Source: Perkinsela sp. pyNocScin1 (taxonomy: Eukaryota; Euglenozoa; Kinetoplastea; Prokinetoplastida; Perkinselidae). From it: 64,000 nucleotides of DNA. A program made the translations under genes and the position numbers. The DNA lies in assembly GCA_964019655.1 (NCBI GenBank), contig CAXHTR010000005.1:1054001-1118000 (forward strand), written 5' to 3'. Shown piece after piece: positions 10,994 through 20,347 of this stretch; positions within the stretch are counted from its first letter, which is position 1, and the number at the start of each line of letters is the position of its first letter. The notes under the pieces were generated by a model. It worked only from the letters and a program-made list of their open reading frames with translations, was not told the DNA's origin and made no database searches.

Positions 10994-11818
10994 ATGACCG
11001 ACTCCAACTTCAAAGAAAAAGCTGAATTTGCTCCCAACAAAGAAGGGCTTCTGTTCGTCGGTAAACCAGCAGACAATGGTATGGATTTCGATCTTGAGGT
11101 CCTCTGGCTCCTGGATATGTTTGCAAAGTCATACTTGATATTCTGTCAAGAGGGAGTCAAATTCGAAACAGACCCAGACATTCGACGCAGGCAAGCATTT
11201 TGCTACATGCAGCTCGAAGAATCTCTCAAAAAGTGCAAAGAATTTGAAAAGAAAGAACCGAATGTTCTGCACTTTGGTGGGTTTACTGGCATCAAAAGTG
11301 AAGTGCAAGGCTATGCATCGTACGCCAGCGACGACATACTATGCATACCCCCTATTGCCGACACATTGAACATTTTTCTGCAAAAGTTCGAGGAAAACCG
11401 AGCCAGCCTCAAAAAACACAACAAGCTCATCCAGCGTATCCTTCCATACGCAACATGCTGTGCCTCAGATATCGATACGATCAAAGAGCGCATGCCATTT
11501 CTCATTAAGAACGCGCTCGAATCGCTCACACTTGATGGAGAAGACGAAAACCCCGAGTTCCCCTTCCCATACGCTGTTTCCGTGAGTGTGACATCGAACG
11601 AAGCGCTCGCAGGCTCAAAAGAGGAGATCGTGTCGAAACTGTCTGCGCTTATCGGCGAGCGCACGAAAGAGTTCAAGCACGATGCTTCGCTTGCAACGTG
11701 CAGCCCAAAGAACTATGGGCCGCAAACGACAGTCTGCTTTCACGTAACAGTGGTTGGTACGCAGACCTACCTGGGCATTCTGGTCAACCCAGACAAGCGC
11801 AACGGGTACTACTTGTAG
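10994..11818 (+). CDS. Unrecognised 274-residue protein (paralogue 2)
   Basis: This is a tandem copy of the preceding gene, same length, about half identical by eye and collinear without gaps. The start MTDSNFKEKAEF lacks a leader. The C-terminal block ending LGILVNPDKRNGYYL is the best conserved part, suggesting a folded domain under constraint, while the middle varies. The codons differ widely, so the duplication is not recent. Function unknown. It is the only long non-LRR coding sequence in the plus block besides its twin. Confidence 0.82.
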   Translation: MTDSNFKEKAEFAPNKEGLLFVGKPADNGMDFDLEVLWLLDMFAKSYLIFCQEGVKFETDPDIRRRQAFCYMQLEESLKKCKEFEKKEPNVLHFGGFTGIKSEVQGYASYASDDILCIPPIADTLNIFLQKFEENRASLKKHNKLIQRILPYATCCASDIDTIKERMPFLIKNALESLTLDGEDENPEFPFPYAVSVSVTSNEALAGSKEEIVSKLSALIGERTKEFKHDASLATCSPKNYGPQTTVCFHVTVVGTQTYLGILVNPDKRNGYYL

Positions 11819-11941
11819 TATCTCTTCTTGATAAAGGACTGTGACCTTTCATACATTTCAATTACGCATTTCAGCAAAGAGTAGAGCGGAATTTTTTTTA
11901 TTTGTTCAAATGATGATTCTCTTCTTTCGTTTTTTAATCAT

Positions 11942-12628
11942 ATGCCCCTGCACATCTTCCTTCTTTGCGCAGATACGACTACGCCGGCTGTCGCTGGCCT
12001 CTCACCTGAACAATCGCAAGAAATTCTCATGAATCACGTTTTTCGTGACCTTTCGAGAGACTTCTACGAGTTTGCAGTGAAAGACAATCCCCTGAATAGA
12101 GGCATGTGCATCTGGAAGGGGATAAAGTGCCAGGACGGACGCATCACCAGCGTCGCCTACTCAATGAAAGCTTTCGGTAATTTTCACTCAGGGTACCTTC
12201 CAGCGTCCGTCACGCACTTTCGGCTCTACAAGTGCAAGCAAAGGTATAGGTTGTGCACACGCAGCTTCCCGAAAAACATCAGGCAAATCGTTCTCACGAG
12301 AAATTTCATATTTGGGACTGTTGAGTTTGCCGGACTGCCGCGCAGTGTTTTGCTCTTTAATATGATCGGGAACAATCTCGTGGGCCCGCTGTGCCTTGTC
12401 AATCTGCCAGAGCACATCCAGAAAGTGCTCTTGTACAGCAACAAAATCAAGCAAAAGCGTGTTCTCTATCATAACATCCCGGAGAGTGTCACTGCACTGC
12501 GAATTGAGGGGAAGAACAAGATCGAGCGCATTGAGCCGCTGTATCCGGGAGACGAAATTGACGAGGACATATTTAAGGGGATCATTCGCTCCAAGAAGAA
12601 GAGACCTGTGCAGCGGAAATTGTCATAG
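11942..12628 (+). CDS. Short secreted LRR protein, type B
   Basis: This encodes 228 residues. The leader MPLHIFLLCAD is short. An overlapping frame just upstream encodes a longer hydrophobic run beginning MMILFFRFLIICPC, so a frameshifted or alternative leader is possible. The cap CIWKGIKCQDGRI lies at about residues 56-68. Irregular LRRs follow (SFPKNIRQIVLTRN, GLPRSVLLFNMIGNN, VNLPEHIQKVLLYSNKI). The C-terminal repeat IPESVTALRIEG is followed by a strongly basic tail ending RSKKKRPVQRKLS. Confidence 0.8.
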   Translation: MPLHIFLLCADTTTPAVAGLSPEQSQEILMNHVFRDLSRDFYEFAVKDNPLNRGMCIWKGIKCQDGRITSVAYSMKAFGNFHSGYLPASVTHFRLYKCKQRYRLCTRSFPKNIRQIVLTRNFIFGTVEFAGLPRSVLLFNMIGNNLVGPLCLVNLPEHIQKVLLYSNKIKQKRVLYHNIPESVTALRIEGKNKIERIEPLYPGDEIDEDIFKGIIRSKKKRPVQRKLS

Positions 12629-13027
12629 AATAGTGTCAGGGGTGAAACGATTAATGTTTTCTACTGTGATATTCATTCTTAGTAGGATCATTCTCAGATG
12701 ATTAGCGTTGCATATTTCCGTTTGTTTTTGAATAAATGCGCTGTTTTTGGATCTCAAAGAGCAGCAGACTCCTTACGTAAAAGACTCTGTGCTTCGATAT
12801 AGGTGGTCTTACTCCAGTTTCATCGGATTAATCCTTCTTAAGCAGCTATCAAGACAGTTACATTCATAGATTTCTTGCGAAGATCATTCTACTTCTCTCA
12901 ATTTCTTGCGGTCATGCTTTTGCTTCGTTTAATGCAAGCACAGGGTCAAGGAATTTGAAAAGGCTGTGCAATCTGTGTTAAAAATGAAGCTGAAATGAAA
13001 TCTCATGGCTTAAGCTACTAGTAAAAA
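12629..13027. other. Intergenic region
   Basis: No gene or relic is recognisable. It is AT-rich and becomes pyrimidine-rich towards the next start. Confidence 0.4.
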
Positions 13028-13044
13028 TTTCCATTTTTTCTTAG
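13028..13044 (+). promoter_or_regulatory. Candidate trans-splice acceptor
   Basis: The tract tttccattttttcttag ends in AG ten bases before ATG 13055. It is the best polypyrimidine-AG signal seen ahead of any gene here, consistent with trans-splicing but not proof of it. Confidence 0.4.
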
Positions 13045-13054
13045 AGTCTGCCAA

Positions 13055-14644
13055 ATGTCTCTCCTGTCTTCCTCGACTGCGATCCTCTTTGCTGCAGATA
13101 GCATCCCAGCACCCGCCCATCCCGACCAGCACCGCATGGAGCTCCTCTTCGCTGGAATACCAGAATGCAGAAAGCGCAAGCGCCTCGCCTGCCTCGCCGA
13201 CAGTGGCTCTTTCATTGATGTCTGCGCGTGGGGCCCAGTCAAGTGCAATGATTCACAGAAAATCGTCAAGTTTGTCGCCAAAAGCTTCGCAGCAGGAGGC
13301 AGCGTCGACCTCTCGCACATGCCTGTATCAGTGCAAGAATTCACGATGTCAAACTGCAACTTTATGAACTGCCGGGACACGTCAAAGACCAAGGGAACGC
13401 TGGAGACCGCCGCCCTCCCCAAGAAGCTCAAGGTCTTCAACATAACGTTCAACCATTTTCACGGGACCGTCGACTGCCTGCGGCTCCCCCCTCGGCTCAC
13501 TGCACTCTCGCTCACGAGCAACGATTTTACCGGAAGCTGTGACTTGTCGAACCTCCCAAAGCGGCTCACTAAGCTCGGCATCGCATCCAACCAATTTAGC
13601 GGCGGGCTGAACTTCACAGCTTTACCGGAAAAGCTCGAAGAAATGTTTGTTGGTTACAACAATTTCGCAGGCGAAATCGTTTTCGCCAATATCCCGCCAG
13701 GGCTCAAAATGGTGTCCATGCAGGAAAACTCGCTGAGCGGCCCATTTGCGTTCGCAGTGAATCACCCCCTTCCCTGCACAATCATGGCATATGATAACGA
13801 ATTTTCGGGCAGAGCGGTCATCCACCGAAACCAAACAAGCGTCGAGCTCTTCAACACAAATGTGACGGAAGTACACACAGAAGAAGGGAAGCCGCACTTG
13901 CACCAGGCGGCCATCCTCCAAAAGCTCGTCACAAGCGAAAATGCGCACGTCAAAAATATTGGGGACCTCCAGCTCGCGACGATGCTGCGCTTCTTGCACG
14001 AAGTCGAGTTCCCACAGGGCACAGTGCAGTTCATGCACGTGACACAAGGCATGCGCCAGAGGACCTTAACGAACGCGTGCGCCTGGCGCGGCGTCGAGTG
14101 TACAGATGGCCTCGTCGAGTCGATCCTCGTCGACCCAAAGGCTGTGCTTTTCGATCGTGGGAGGAAGAAAATACTCGTGGACATGGACTGGATCCCGGGG
14201 ACAGCCAAGTATGTTCGACTCGACACCGTGTACGCGCGAAACAGGTGGCTGGTGGAGCGGCTGCCGAGGGACCTGCGCTCGTTGATGATGACATTCGTGC
14301 ACGTGGCCTCCAACACCCATTCGGAGCGGAAAATAAATCTGTCAGTGCTCCCGCGGCGGATGGAGGAGCTCTTTCTCATAAAAGGCTGGTACGAGGGTCC
14401 CGTGCATATCGCCAATCTGCCGGCGAGTATGCGTGTCATTGAGATTGTGAATGCGGGGCTTATGCAGGCAGCTGTCGACTTTGCAGGGCTTCCGCTCGGC
14501 TTTGAGGCGATGATTGTAGCGAATATGAAGGCGAAGGAGGGCGAAGCGGTGCGTATTCGTGGCTTGGGGATGACAGGCTCGGATCCGCGGGTCACGAATA
14601 GCAGGAAAAAATCGCTCGATTCGAAATATACGTGGAGGTATTAG
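13055..14644 (+). CDS. LRR fusion protein, type A module joined to type B module
   Basis: This encodes 529 residues in one open frame. Residues 1 to about 280 form a complete type A protein: leader MSLLSSSTAILFAAD, 'DQHRMELLFAGI', a cap CAWGPVKCND, about six LRRs and a degenerate C-cap VTEVHTEEGKPH. It then continues without a leader into a type B module: helical 'LQLATMLRFLHEVE', cap CAWRGVECTDGLV, strand MDWIPGTAKYVRL, repeats RLPRDLRSLMM and VLPRRMEELFLIKGW, and a basic C-terminus. The join lies near codon 280-300. Loss of the A stop codon and intergenic DNA between an A-B gene pair explains it. GC-rich. Confidence 0.87.
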   Translation: MSLLSSSTAILFAADSIPAPAHPDQHRMELLFAGIPECRKRKRLACLADSGSFIDVCAWGPVKCNDSQKIVKFVAKSFAAGGSVDLSHMPVSVQEFTMSNCNFMNCRDTSKTKGTLETAALPKKLKVFNITFNHFHGTVDCLRLPPRLTALSLTSNDFTGSCDLSNLPKRLTKLGIASNQFSGGLNFTALPEKLEEMFVGYNNFAGEIVFANIPPGLKMVSMQENSLSGPFAFAVNHPLPCTIMAYDNEFSGRAVIHRNQTSVELFNTNVTEVHTEEGKPHLHQAAILQKLVTSENAHVKNIGDLQLATMLRFLHEVEFPQGTVQFMHVTQGMRQRTLTNACAWRGVECTDGLVESILVDPKAVLFDRGRKKILVDMDWIPGTAKYVRLDTVYARNRWLVERLPRDLRSLMMTFVHVASNTHSERKINLSVLPRRMEELFLIKGWYEGPVHIANLPASMRVIEIVNAGLMQAAVDFAGLPLGFEAMIVANMKAKEGEAVRIRGLGMTGSDPRVTNSRKKSLDSKYTWRY

Positions 14645-15087
14645 AACCTTAAGCACCTTATTTAGTGAGAAGTCTTAGAGGGTAGTACAAGCATGATTTC
14701 GGGATTATTCACGATGATCTCTTCAAAGCTCTCGAGTGCGATAAGTCAATTGTGAAATCATTGCGCAAGCTTTTATAATGAATCTCACAGAGTGGTCATC
14801 GCTATGTGAAAGATTTCCCGGTATTTTGACTGTAACTCCGGTGTGAGGAGTGACATCCGAAGACGCACCGATTGGAGAGAACAGTTTGGTTAAGTTTATT
14901 GCCTTGTCAAGCTGTTCAACCGTTAAGCCTCCTGAGTTCTTTGGATTGTAGTGACGACGTAGAATGTGAAATGCTACTTTTTCTTCTCTCCAGTGAAAAA
15001 TTGTAGAGATCGAGATCCGAGATTACGGATTCCCGCAGCGTACTTCAAACTTTATGCACAGCGCTTTAAACTTTCTTATTGATACAA
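14645..15087. other. Intergenic region
   Basis: No coding signal or relic was recognised. Confidence 0.4.
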
Positions 15088-16437
15088 ATGCTTTTCAGCC
15101 TTTTCACCAAGCAGTGCGATGAGCATCTCGGCAGGCTTGATCCAGTCTCGCTCTCCCAGCAGGCCAGAATGGAGATCTTTGTCGAAGGAATCACATACAA
15201 GGGCGATTTTGTCGACAAGCGTGGAAACTACAGGGCCATCAAAAAATGGCCTGTCCTTGATATTGACAAGGGCACTGGGGAGGTTACCGATGTCAACTTT
15301 GGCATTGGAGTTGATGACATAGATCTGGCTCTGACCGGAACGCTCAACTTTGCATACCTGCCTGACTCTGTCAAGTCACTTGAACTCATGAATAATCAGC
15401 TTCATGGGCTACTCAATGTTCACGATCTTCCTCCATATCTGAGAGTGCTTGATGCGAAAGGATGCGCATTTTCAGGGACAATTGACACTTTGCAAATACC
15501 TGAGTCTATGCAGTGGTTTAGCATCGAAGGCAACAAATTTTACGGGTCTTTCGACTTTGCATCGCTACCGAATGACCTGCTAGTTCTCGACATTGCATTC
15601 AACGATTTTACGGGGCTCGCTGACCTGACGAGCTTACCCGTTGGCATTCAAAACATCCGCGCAGACAATAATAATTTTTGCGGGCCACTGGACCTCACGA
15701 AGCTGAGCCGGAGTGTCGTTGCTCTTGACTTCGACCACAACAAGCTGACAGGTGGCATCAAGTTTGTCGATGCCCCAGTGACTTTAGAGCACTTGAACGT
15801 AAGTTCGAACAAAATGAGCGGGGCTATCGACTATGCCTCGCTCCCTCGGGGCCTTGAAGCGTTTCTAGCCGGATTCAATAGTTTTTCCGAGGGATTGGAC
15901 ATTCACGCACTTCCGAAAAACTTGGGATCAATCCTTCTCGACGAGAATAAATATGGCGGGAGCGTCGACACATCGATCCTCCCGCGCACACTCAAAGTTT
16001 GCAGCATGGGCAGCTGCAACTTCGAGGGAACTTTTAACTTTCAGTTTCTTCCAGAAATCATGGACGCACTGAGCGTGCACGAGAATCGCCTGGAAGGGAC
16101 AGTCTGCACTGCAGACCTCCCGCGAGGGATACGATTGCTCGCAATCGAGATGAACCGTTTCAGCGGGGAATTTACTTTTTGTGATCTACCACCGCAGTTG
16201 GAAAAGCTGAGCATCGATTCGAATAATTTTTCGGGTGCCATCGATTTTTCATCGTTGCCAGAAACGATTCGGTACATTAGTGCCGCAAATAACCAGCTGA
16301 CGGGGGTTGTTGACTTTGGTTACGTGCCGCGGTCGCTTATTGAAGTGGATTTAATGCGCAACAAAATATCGGGGGTTCGAAATTTGCCAGAGGTTCACGA
16401 AATGAAAATACTTCTCGATGAAAACCCGATGCATTGA
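15088..16437 (+). CDS. Long LRR protein, type A, about 14 repeats
   Basis: This encodes 449 residues. The frame opens slightly earlier on a TTG, but the first ATG (context tacaaATG) is 15088. The leader MLFSLFTKQCDEHLGRLD is short. The cap lacks cysteines (IKKWPVLDIDKGTGEVT). About 14 LRRs of 21-24 residues follow, very regular (GSFDFASLPNDLLVLDIAFN). The usual VVDENG cap is absent and the protein ends soon after the last repeat with ILLDENPMH. With three other genes here, it defines a long-solenoid subgroup. Confidence 0.87.
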   Translation: MLFSLFTKQCDEHLGRLDPVSLSQQARMEIFVEGITYKGDFVDKRGNYRAIKKWPVLDIDKGTGEVTDVNFGIGVDDIDLALTGTLNFAYLPDSVKSLELMNNQLHGLLNVHDLPPYLRVLDAKGCAFSGTIDTLQIPESMQWFSIEGNKFYGSFDFASLPNDLLVLDIAFNDFTGLADLTSLPVGIQNIRADNNNFCGPLDLTKLSRSVVALDFDHNKLTGGIKFVDAPVTLEHLNVSSNKMSGAIDYASLPRGLEAFLAGFNSFSEGLDIHALPKNLGSILLDENKYGGSVDTSILPRTLKVCSMGSCNFEGTFNFQFLPEIMDALSVHENRLEGTVCTADLPRGIRLLAIEMNRFSGEFTFCDLPPQLEKLSIDSNNFSGAIDFSSLPETIRYISAANNQLTGVVDFGYVPRSLIEVDLMRNKISGVRNLPEVHEMKILLDENPMH

Positions 16438-16576
16438 AATCACCAGTACAATGATTTGATCCATTGTGACGTAGAACTAAGCATCAATTATCAGAAAACA
16501 TAGAAATGTCTACTTCTCTTTGCCCGATGATTGAGCGAATACTCACTTAATTGTTTCATTCTTGGCTCTTACTCAA

Positions 16577-17269
16577 ATGCACGTGTTCACAATCTCATGC
16601 CTGATTCCTGTATTTCATGCAAAAGATGTAAGAGCCCAAGAAATTACCATGCACCAGATGCAAGAGCATCTCATCCGATGTGTTTTTAGCACCTTCCCAC
16701 CTGAAGTGCGAAGTAGCATGGCACATCAAGATCTGAACACTCCTGTGTGCGGTGCACCAAGCGGTCTGCCGTGGCGTGGGCTTTCATGCAGCAAAGGTGT
16801 AGTCACAAGAATAACATTTATAGATAAAGTCCCATTCGATTTTGGCCAATTAAAAATCGAATACCTTCCGAGTGCTCTGCAGGAATTGAAGCTTTGCAAC
16901 TGCCAACAGGCATATGCGATAGACACACGCTTACTCCCACGCTCACTGAAGCGCCTGGACATGGCGATAAACAAAATCTACGGAAGTTTTGATTTTGGGG
17001 CATTGCCACGCCACATCGAAGAAATCAATCTGGGTGTGAATGCGATTACTGGGACAATAGCACTGATTGACCTTCCGTGCAGCATCCGCGAAATCAACAT
17101 TGCACACAACCCCATCAAGCAGCGTATCGTGTTCTGCCAGAATATTCCGAAGAGCCTGAAGCAATTTACGTGCTGGAATACGGGAATCGCGCGCTTTGAG
17201 TCGATAGACGAGAATGAGAAAATTGACAGTGCAGTGTTTTCATATTCATTGTGCAAGAAAACATCTTGA
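16577..17269 (+). CDS. Short secreted LRR protein, type B
   Basis: This encodes 230 residues. An in-frame TTG lies upstream but the ATG at 16577 (ctcaaATG) fits the family context. Leader MHVFTISCLIPVFHAKDVRAQ, a helical HQMQEHLIRCVFSTF, then PWRGLSCSKGVVTRI near residues 66-80. LRRs: LLPRSLKRLDMAINK, ALPRHIEEINLGVNA, DLPCSIREINIAHNPI. The type B terminal element IPKSLKQFTCWNTG and a short tail close it. Confidence 0.83.
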   Translation: MHVFTISCLIPVFHAKDVRAQEITMHQMQEHLIRCVFSTFPPEVRSSMAHQDLNTPVCGAPSGLPWRGLSCSKGVVTRITFIDKVPFDFGQLKIEYLPSALQELKLCNCQQAYAIDTRLLPRSLKRLDMAINKIYGSFDFGALPRHIEEINLGVNAITGTIALIDLPCSIREINIAHNPIKQRIVFCQNIPKSLKQFTCWNTGIARFESIDENEKIDSAVFSYSLCKKTS

Positions 17270-17508
17270 GGTCTGCAGATAGTCTTGAAAAATGGTTTCT
17301 GATTGAGTTTTCTGCAATCGAGTCGAGCATGTCCTTTTCCAAATCAACACTGTGCATCATATGTATGAAGTAGAATACCTGTCTCGTGAAAAGAGCTCCT
17401 GTTCCTGCAATGACCTTTGAGCTGTCATAACGAAATTTATATACCCATGCAGTTATTCAAGCGCTTTTATCTTATCAAAGTCGTCAGATCATTTTTTTAC
17501 TACATTTA

Positions 17509-18702
17509 ATGCCTTACCTACAGCTCTTCGCTCTGGACACCCAGGCCGGGAGGCTCACTATGCAAGACCTTCCACAGCAAACCCTGATGGAGCTCGTAAT
17601 TAGTGACATGTTGACGAGAGATGCATTCTTTGACGAAAGTGGGGCATATCTACCAATCAAAGACTGGCCAGGCGTCAAGCTTGACAAGAACGGCGATGTC
17701 AAGCGGATTGAGTGGAAGTACTTTCCCACAGGGACAGCCCAGGTCAGCAAAACAGCAGAAAGGGGGACGCTCAACCTGACCTACGCGCCAGACACAGTCC
17801 AGCGCATTATGACCCAAGGGCAAACGACGACTGTCATCATCGACTGGTGTGCACTCCCAAAGAGCCTCAAGTTCCTCTTTTTGGCAAAGACGAGAATCAA
17901 CGAAAACGCGGACCTGCACCATCTCCCGCCGAACTTGCAAGATTTAATCGTGTATGAGACGGGCATCAGCGGCGAACTCGACGTGCGAAAGCTCCCACCA
18001 CTCCTTTACAACTTGAACATCGGAAAGAACAAATTTTGCGGGACAATCGACTTTCTCCATCTGCCGCCTCTGTTAAAGTTTTTCGGCATTGCACAAAACA
18101 AATTTACGGGGGTCGTTGACCTCTCGAGTTTGCCTGCGTCGATGGAAGACATCGCGTTCCAGTCCAACGCTTTTACGCAATTGGAGTGTCGCTCGCCACT
18201 TCCAGCGGAGCTGAACGAACTGCAAGGTTCCGGGAACGCTTTCAAGAGCGGAATATCACAGGACTTCTTCCCAGCGTCCCTCACGCACTACGCGCTCGGA
18301 TCCAATTTCATTGCGGGGACCATCGACCTCGAGCGCCTCGGCCCAGACTTTGAGTTCCTCGACATGAGCTCGAACTTCCTCGAGGGCACTGTATCGCTTC
18401 GCTTGCTCCCAGTGAACCTCTGGGTGCTCAGCCTCGGGAGCAATCGGCTCTCAGGTAGTATCACATTCTATCACATCCCAGAATCGATGACGCTGATCGA
18501 TCTATCGCACAACAAATTTTCGGCGGTCAGTGATATCCATACGCTCCCAAACGGGCTCAAAGAGCTTCTACTGAATGACAATGCGCTGAAAGGAAGTCTT
18601 TGTGTGCACAAAAGCGTTGCGAAAAAGGTCAAAGTGGGGAACAATCCAGATTTGGAGGTTGAGCTGATTGAAGAAAGTAAAGATGAGAGAGGCAGGAAAT
18701 GA
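17509..18702 (+). CDS. Long LRR protein, type A, about 11 repeats
   Basis: This encodes 397 residues. The leader MPYLQLFALDTQAGRL is very short. 'LPQQTLMELVISDM' and the cysteine-free cap IKDWPGVKLDKNGDVKRIEW follow. About 11 LRRs (GTIDFLHLPPLLKFFGIAQN and similar). The end is HKSVAKKVKVGNNPDLEVEL and an acidic/basic tail instead of VVDENG. Confidence 0.86.
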   Translation: MPYLQLFALDTQAGRLTMQDLPQQTLMELVISDMLTRDAFFDESGAYLPIKDWPGVKLDKNGDVKRIEWKYFPTGTAQVSKTAERGTLNLTYAPDTVQRIMTQGQTTTVIIDWCALPKSLKFLFLAKTRINENADLHHLPPNLQDLIVYETGISGELDVRKLPPLLYNLNIGKNKFCGTIDFLHLPPLLKFFGIAQNKFTGVVDLSSLPASMEDIAFQSNAFTQLECRSPLPAELNELQGSGNAFKSGISQDFFPASLTHYALGSNFIAGTIDLERLGPDFEFLDMSSNFLEGTVSLRLLPVNLWVLSLGSNRLSGSITFYHIPESMTLIDLSHNKFSAVSDIHTLPNGLKELLLNDNALKGSLCVHKSVAKKVKVGNNPDLEVELIEESKDERGRK

Positions 18703-19088
18703 CTTTGAAGAAGAAAAGTTGTATAGAAAATTGCGAAGCCTTAAGGAATGTTCCTCTATTACACGTCTCAGTCTCACTGACTTATCGATTTGTTTTTGTT
18801 TCGGTTGACTCAATGCTGTTGCGTCACAAAGAGTTTTGTAGAAGCGCATGACAAGGCTGTATCAAAGTAATTTGGAGAGTTCGCAGCAAGAATCTTGTCG
18901 AGCCTTATACAGAAGGCTATTTTAGCATGAGGGCACTAATGATCAGTCCTATGAGATAACTTTTTTGTAGGAATTCTAAAAAAACAAACTTGGAATGTTG
19001 GGTCATTACGTAGGTGCAGTGATAGCTAAAACGCCGAAACGCAAGACCAGATTATAATTATCTCCCTACCGTTTCGCTTTGATTCAAA
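18703..19088. other. Intergenic region
   Basis: No gene or relic was recognised. Confidence 0.4.
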
Positions 19089-19967
19089 ATGACCACTTTT
19101 CACCTGCTCTCTACCGCCGACCCCGCTCTTGGGAAATTCGACCTCGATTCCCTCAGCGAGCAGACACGCATGGAGCTTCTCGTTGAGTCCCTCGCACTCC
19201 GCTGGAAAGAGCAGCGCTACGACGCAAACGATATCTTTCGCGAGGTCTGCGAGTGGGTTGGCGTCCGGTGCACGGCAGAAGATAAAGTATTCAGCGTACT
19301 GCTCGATGACTCCGATGGGGGCACAATAGACTTTTTGTACCTGCCACGGCAGATGAATGACTTCACGCTTGGGAGGTGTGCCTTTGAGGGCAATCTTGAT
19401 ATACGAGATCTACCGGCTTCGCTCAAGATTCTTTATATCCCAAAGAACAAAATTTCGGGGGAAATAGATTTATCTGCTCTTCCAGGCGAAATGACGAATT
19501 TTCAGTGCTCTGATAATCTCCTGACAGGGAGCTGTGACCTCGAACACATACCGCAAACGCTGCGCGTGCTAGATCTCGCAGAGAACAGGCTTTCAGGTTC
19601 CATCGTGCTCAAAAAGCTTCCGCCGCGAATGTCTGAGATAAATCTCGAGGGAAATCAGCTTCTCGGGACGCTGGACCTCGAGCATTTGCCTCGCGATATA
19701 TTTCGCTTGAATCTCAGCTCCAATCTTTTTGAGGGGCAAGTTACGATAAAAAAATACCCGATGTTGCTCGAATTTTTGCTTCTCGCTGGGAATCGTCTGA
19801 GCGGTACAGCAGTGCTTGCAAGCGGAATTTCGACGCACGACTGCTTAATCGAATTTTTCAATAATTCGATCGAAGCCGTAGTCGATGAGGAGGGGTGCGA
19901 GCACCCAGATGCGGATGAAATATTGGGCGAAGATCTTTTTTACGATGATGATAGTGATTTCTATTAG
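19089..19967 (+). CDS. Secreted LRR protein, type A, acidic tail
   Basis: This encodes 292 residues (context tcaaaATG). Leader MTTFHLLSTADPALGKFD, 'SLSEQTRMELLVESL', cap VCEWVGVRCTAEDKV, six LRRs (GEIDLSALPGEMTNFQCSDN and similar). The C-cap AVVDEEGCEHPDADE is followed by a strongly acidic end, EDLFYDDDSDFY. No membrane anchor is seen. Confidence 0.88.
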   Translation: MTTFHLLSTADPALGKFDLDSLSEQTRMELLVESLALRWKEQRYDANDIFREVCEWVGVRCTAEDKVFSVLLDDSDGGTIDFLYLPRQMNDFTLGRCAFEGNLDIRDLPASLKILYIPKNKISGEIDLSALPGEMTNFQCSDNLLTGSCDLEHIPQTLRVLDLAENRLSGSIVLKKLPPRMSEINLEGNQLLGTLDLEHLPRDIFRLNLSSNLFEGQVTIKKYPMLLEFLLLAGNRLSGTAVLASGISTHDCLIEFFNNSIEAVVDEEGCEHPDADEILGEDLFYDDDSDFY

Positions 19968-20334
19968 CCGGGAATGAAAAGAGTGAATTTCATTATTTGA
20001 GTGAATGCACTTCATAATTTTCACTGTATTTTTTGTTCCCTACATTTAAGTTGTTTCGTTTGCGCCATAGTGCTTCGTTCGATAAAATCATGCTTGGGGC
20101 TGCTCATGCAGCAAAGGCAGTATCATAGAAAAAAATTGCGACTGTCGATAAAATGTAGCTTTCATGAGATGATTCTGGTTGCCTGTACTTTCTTAATTGC
20201 GAAAATGGGTTGAAGATCGATCTGAAATGGACTGCATTCGTCGAAAATGTTGAGACATGAAATGCGGAGATTTTAGAACACGGGAAATAAGTGAACCCGG
20301 AGGTGCAGTAGTTGACAAAAGCCAAGCGGAAAAG
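19968..20334. other. Intergenic region
   Basis: No coding evidence. A pyrimidine tract appears at its right end. Confidence 0.4.
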
Positions 20335-20347
20335 TTCTTTCTTTTAG
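20335..20347 (+). promoter_or_regulatory. Candidate trans-splice acceptor abutting the ATG
   Basis: The run ttctttcttttag ends immediately before ATG 20348. If used, the 5' UTR would consist of the spliced leader alone, or translation would begin at the second ATG (20366). Confidence 0.35.

Noticed and set aside
13762-14595. 277-codon minus-strand ORF opposite the A-B fusion
   Set aside because: Antisense shadow; composition follows the complementary LRR codons.
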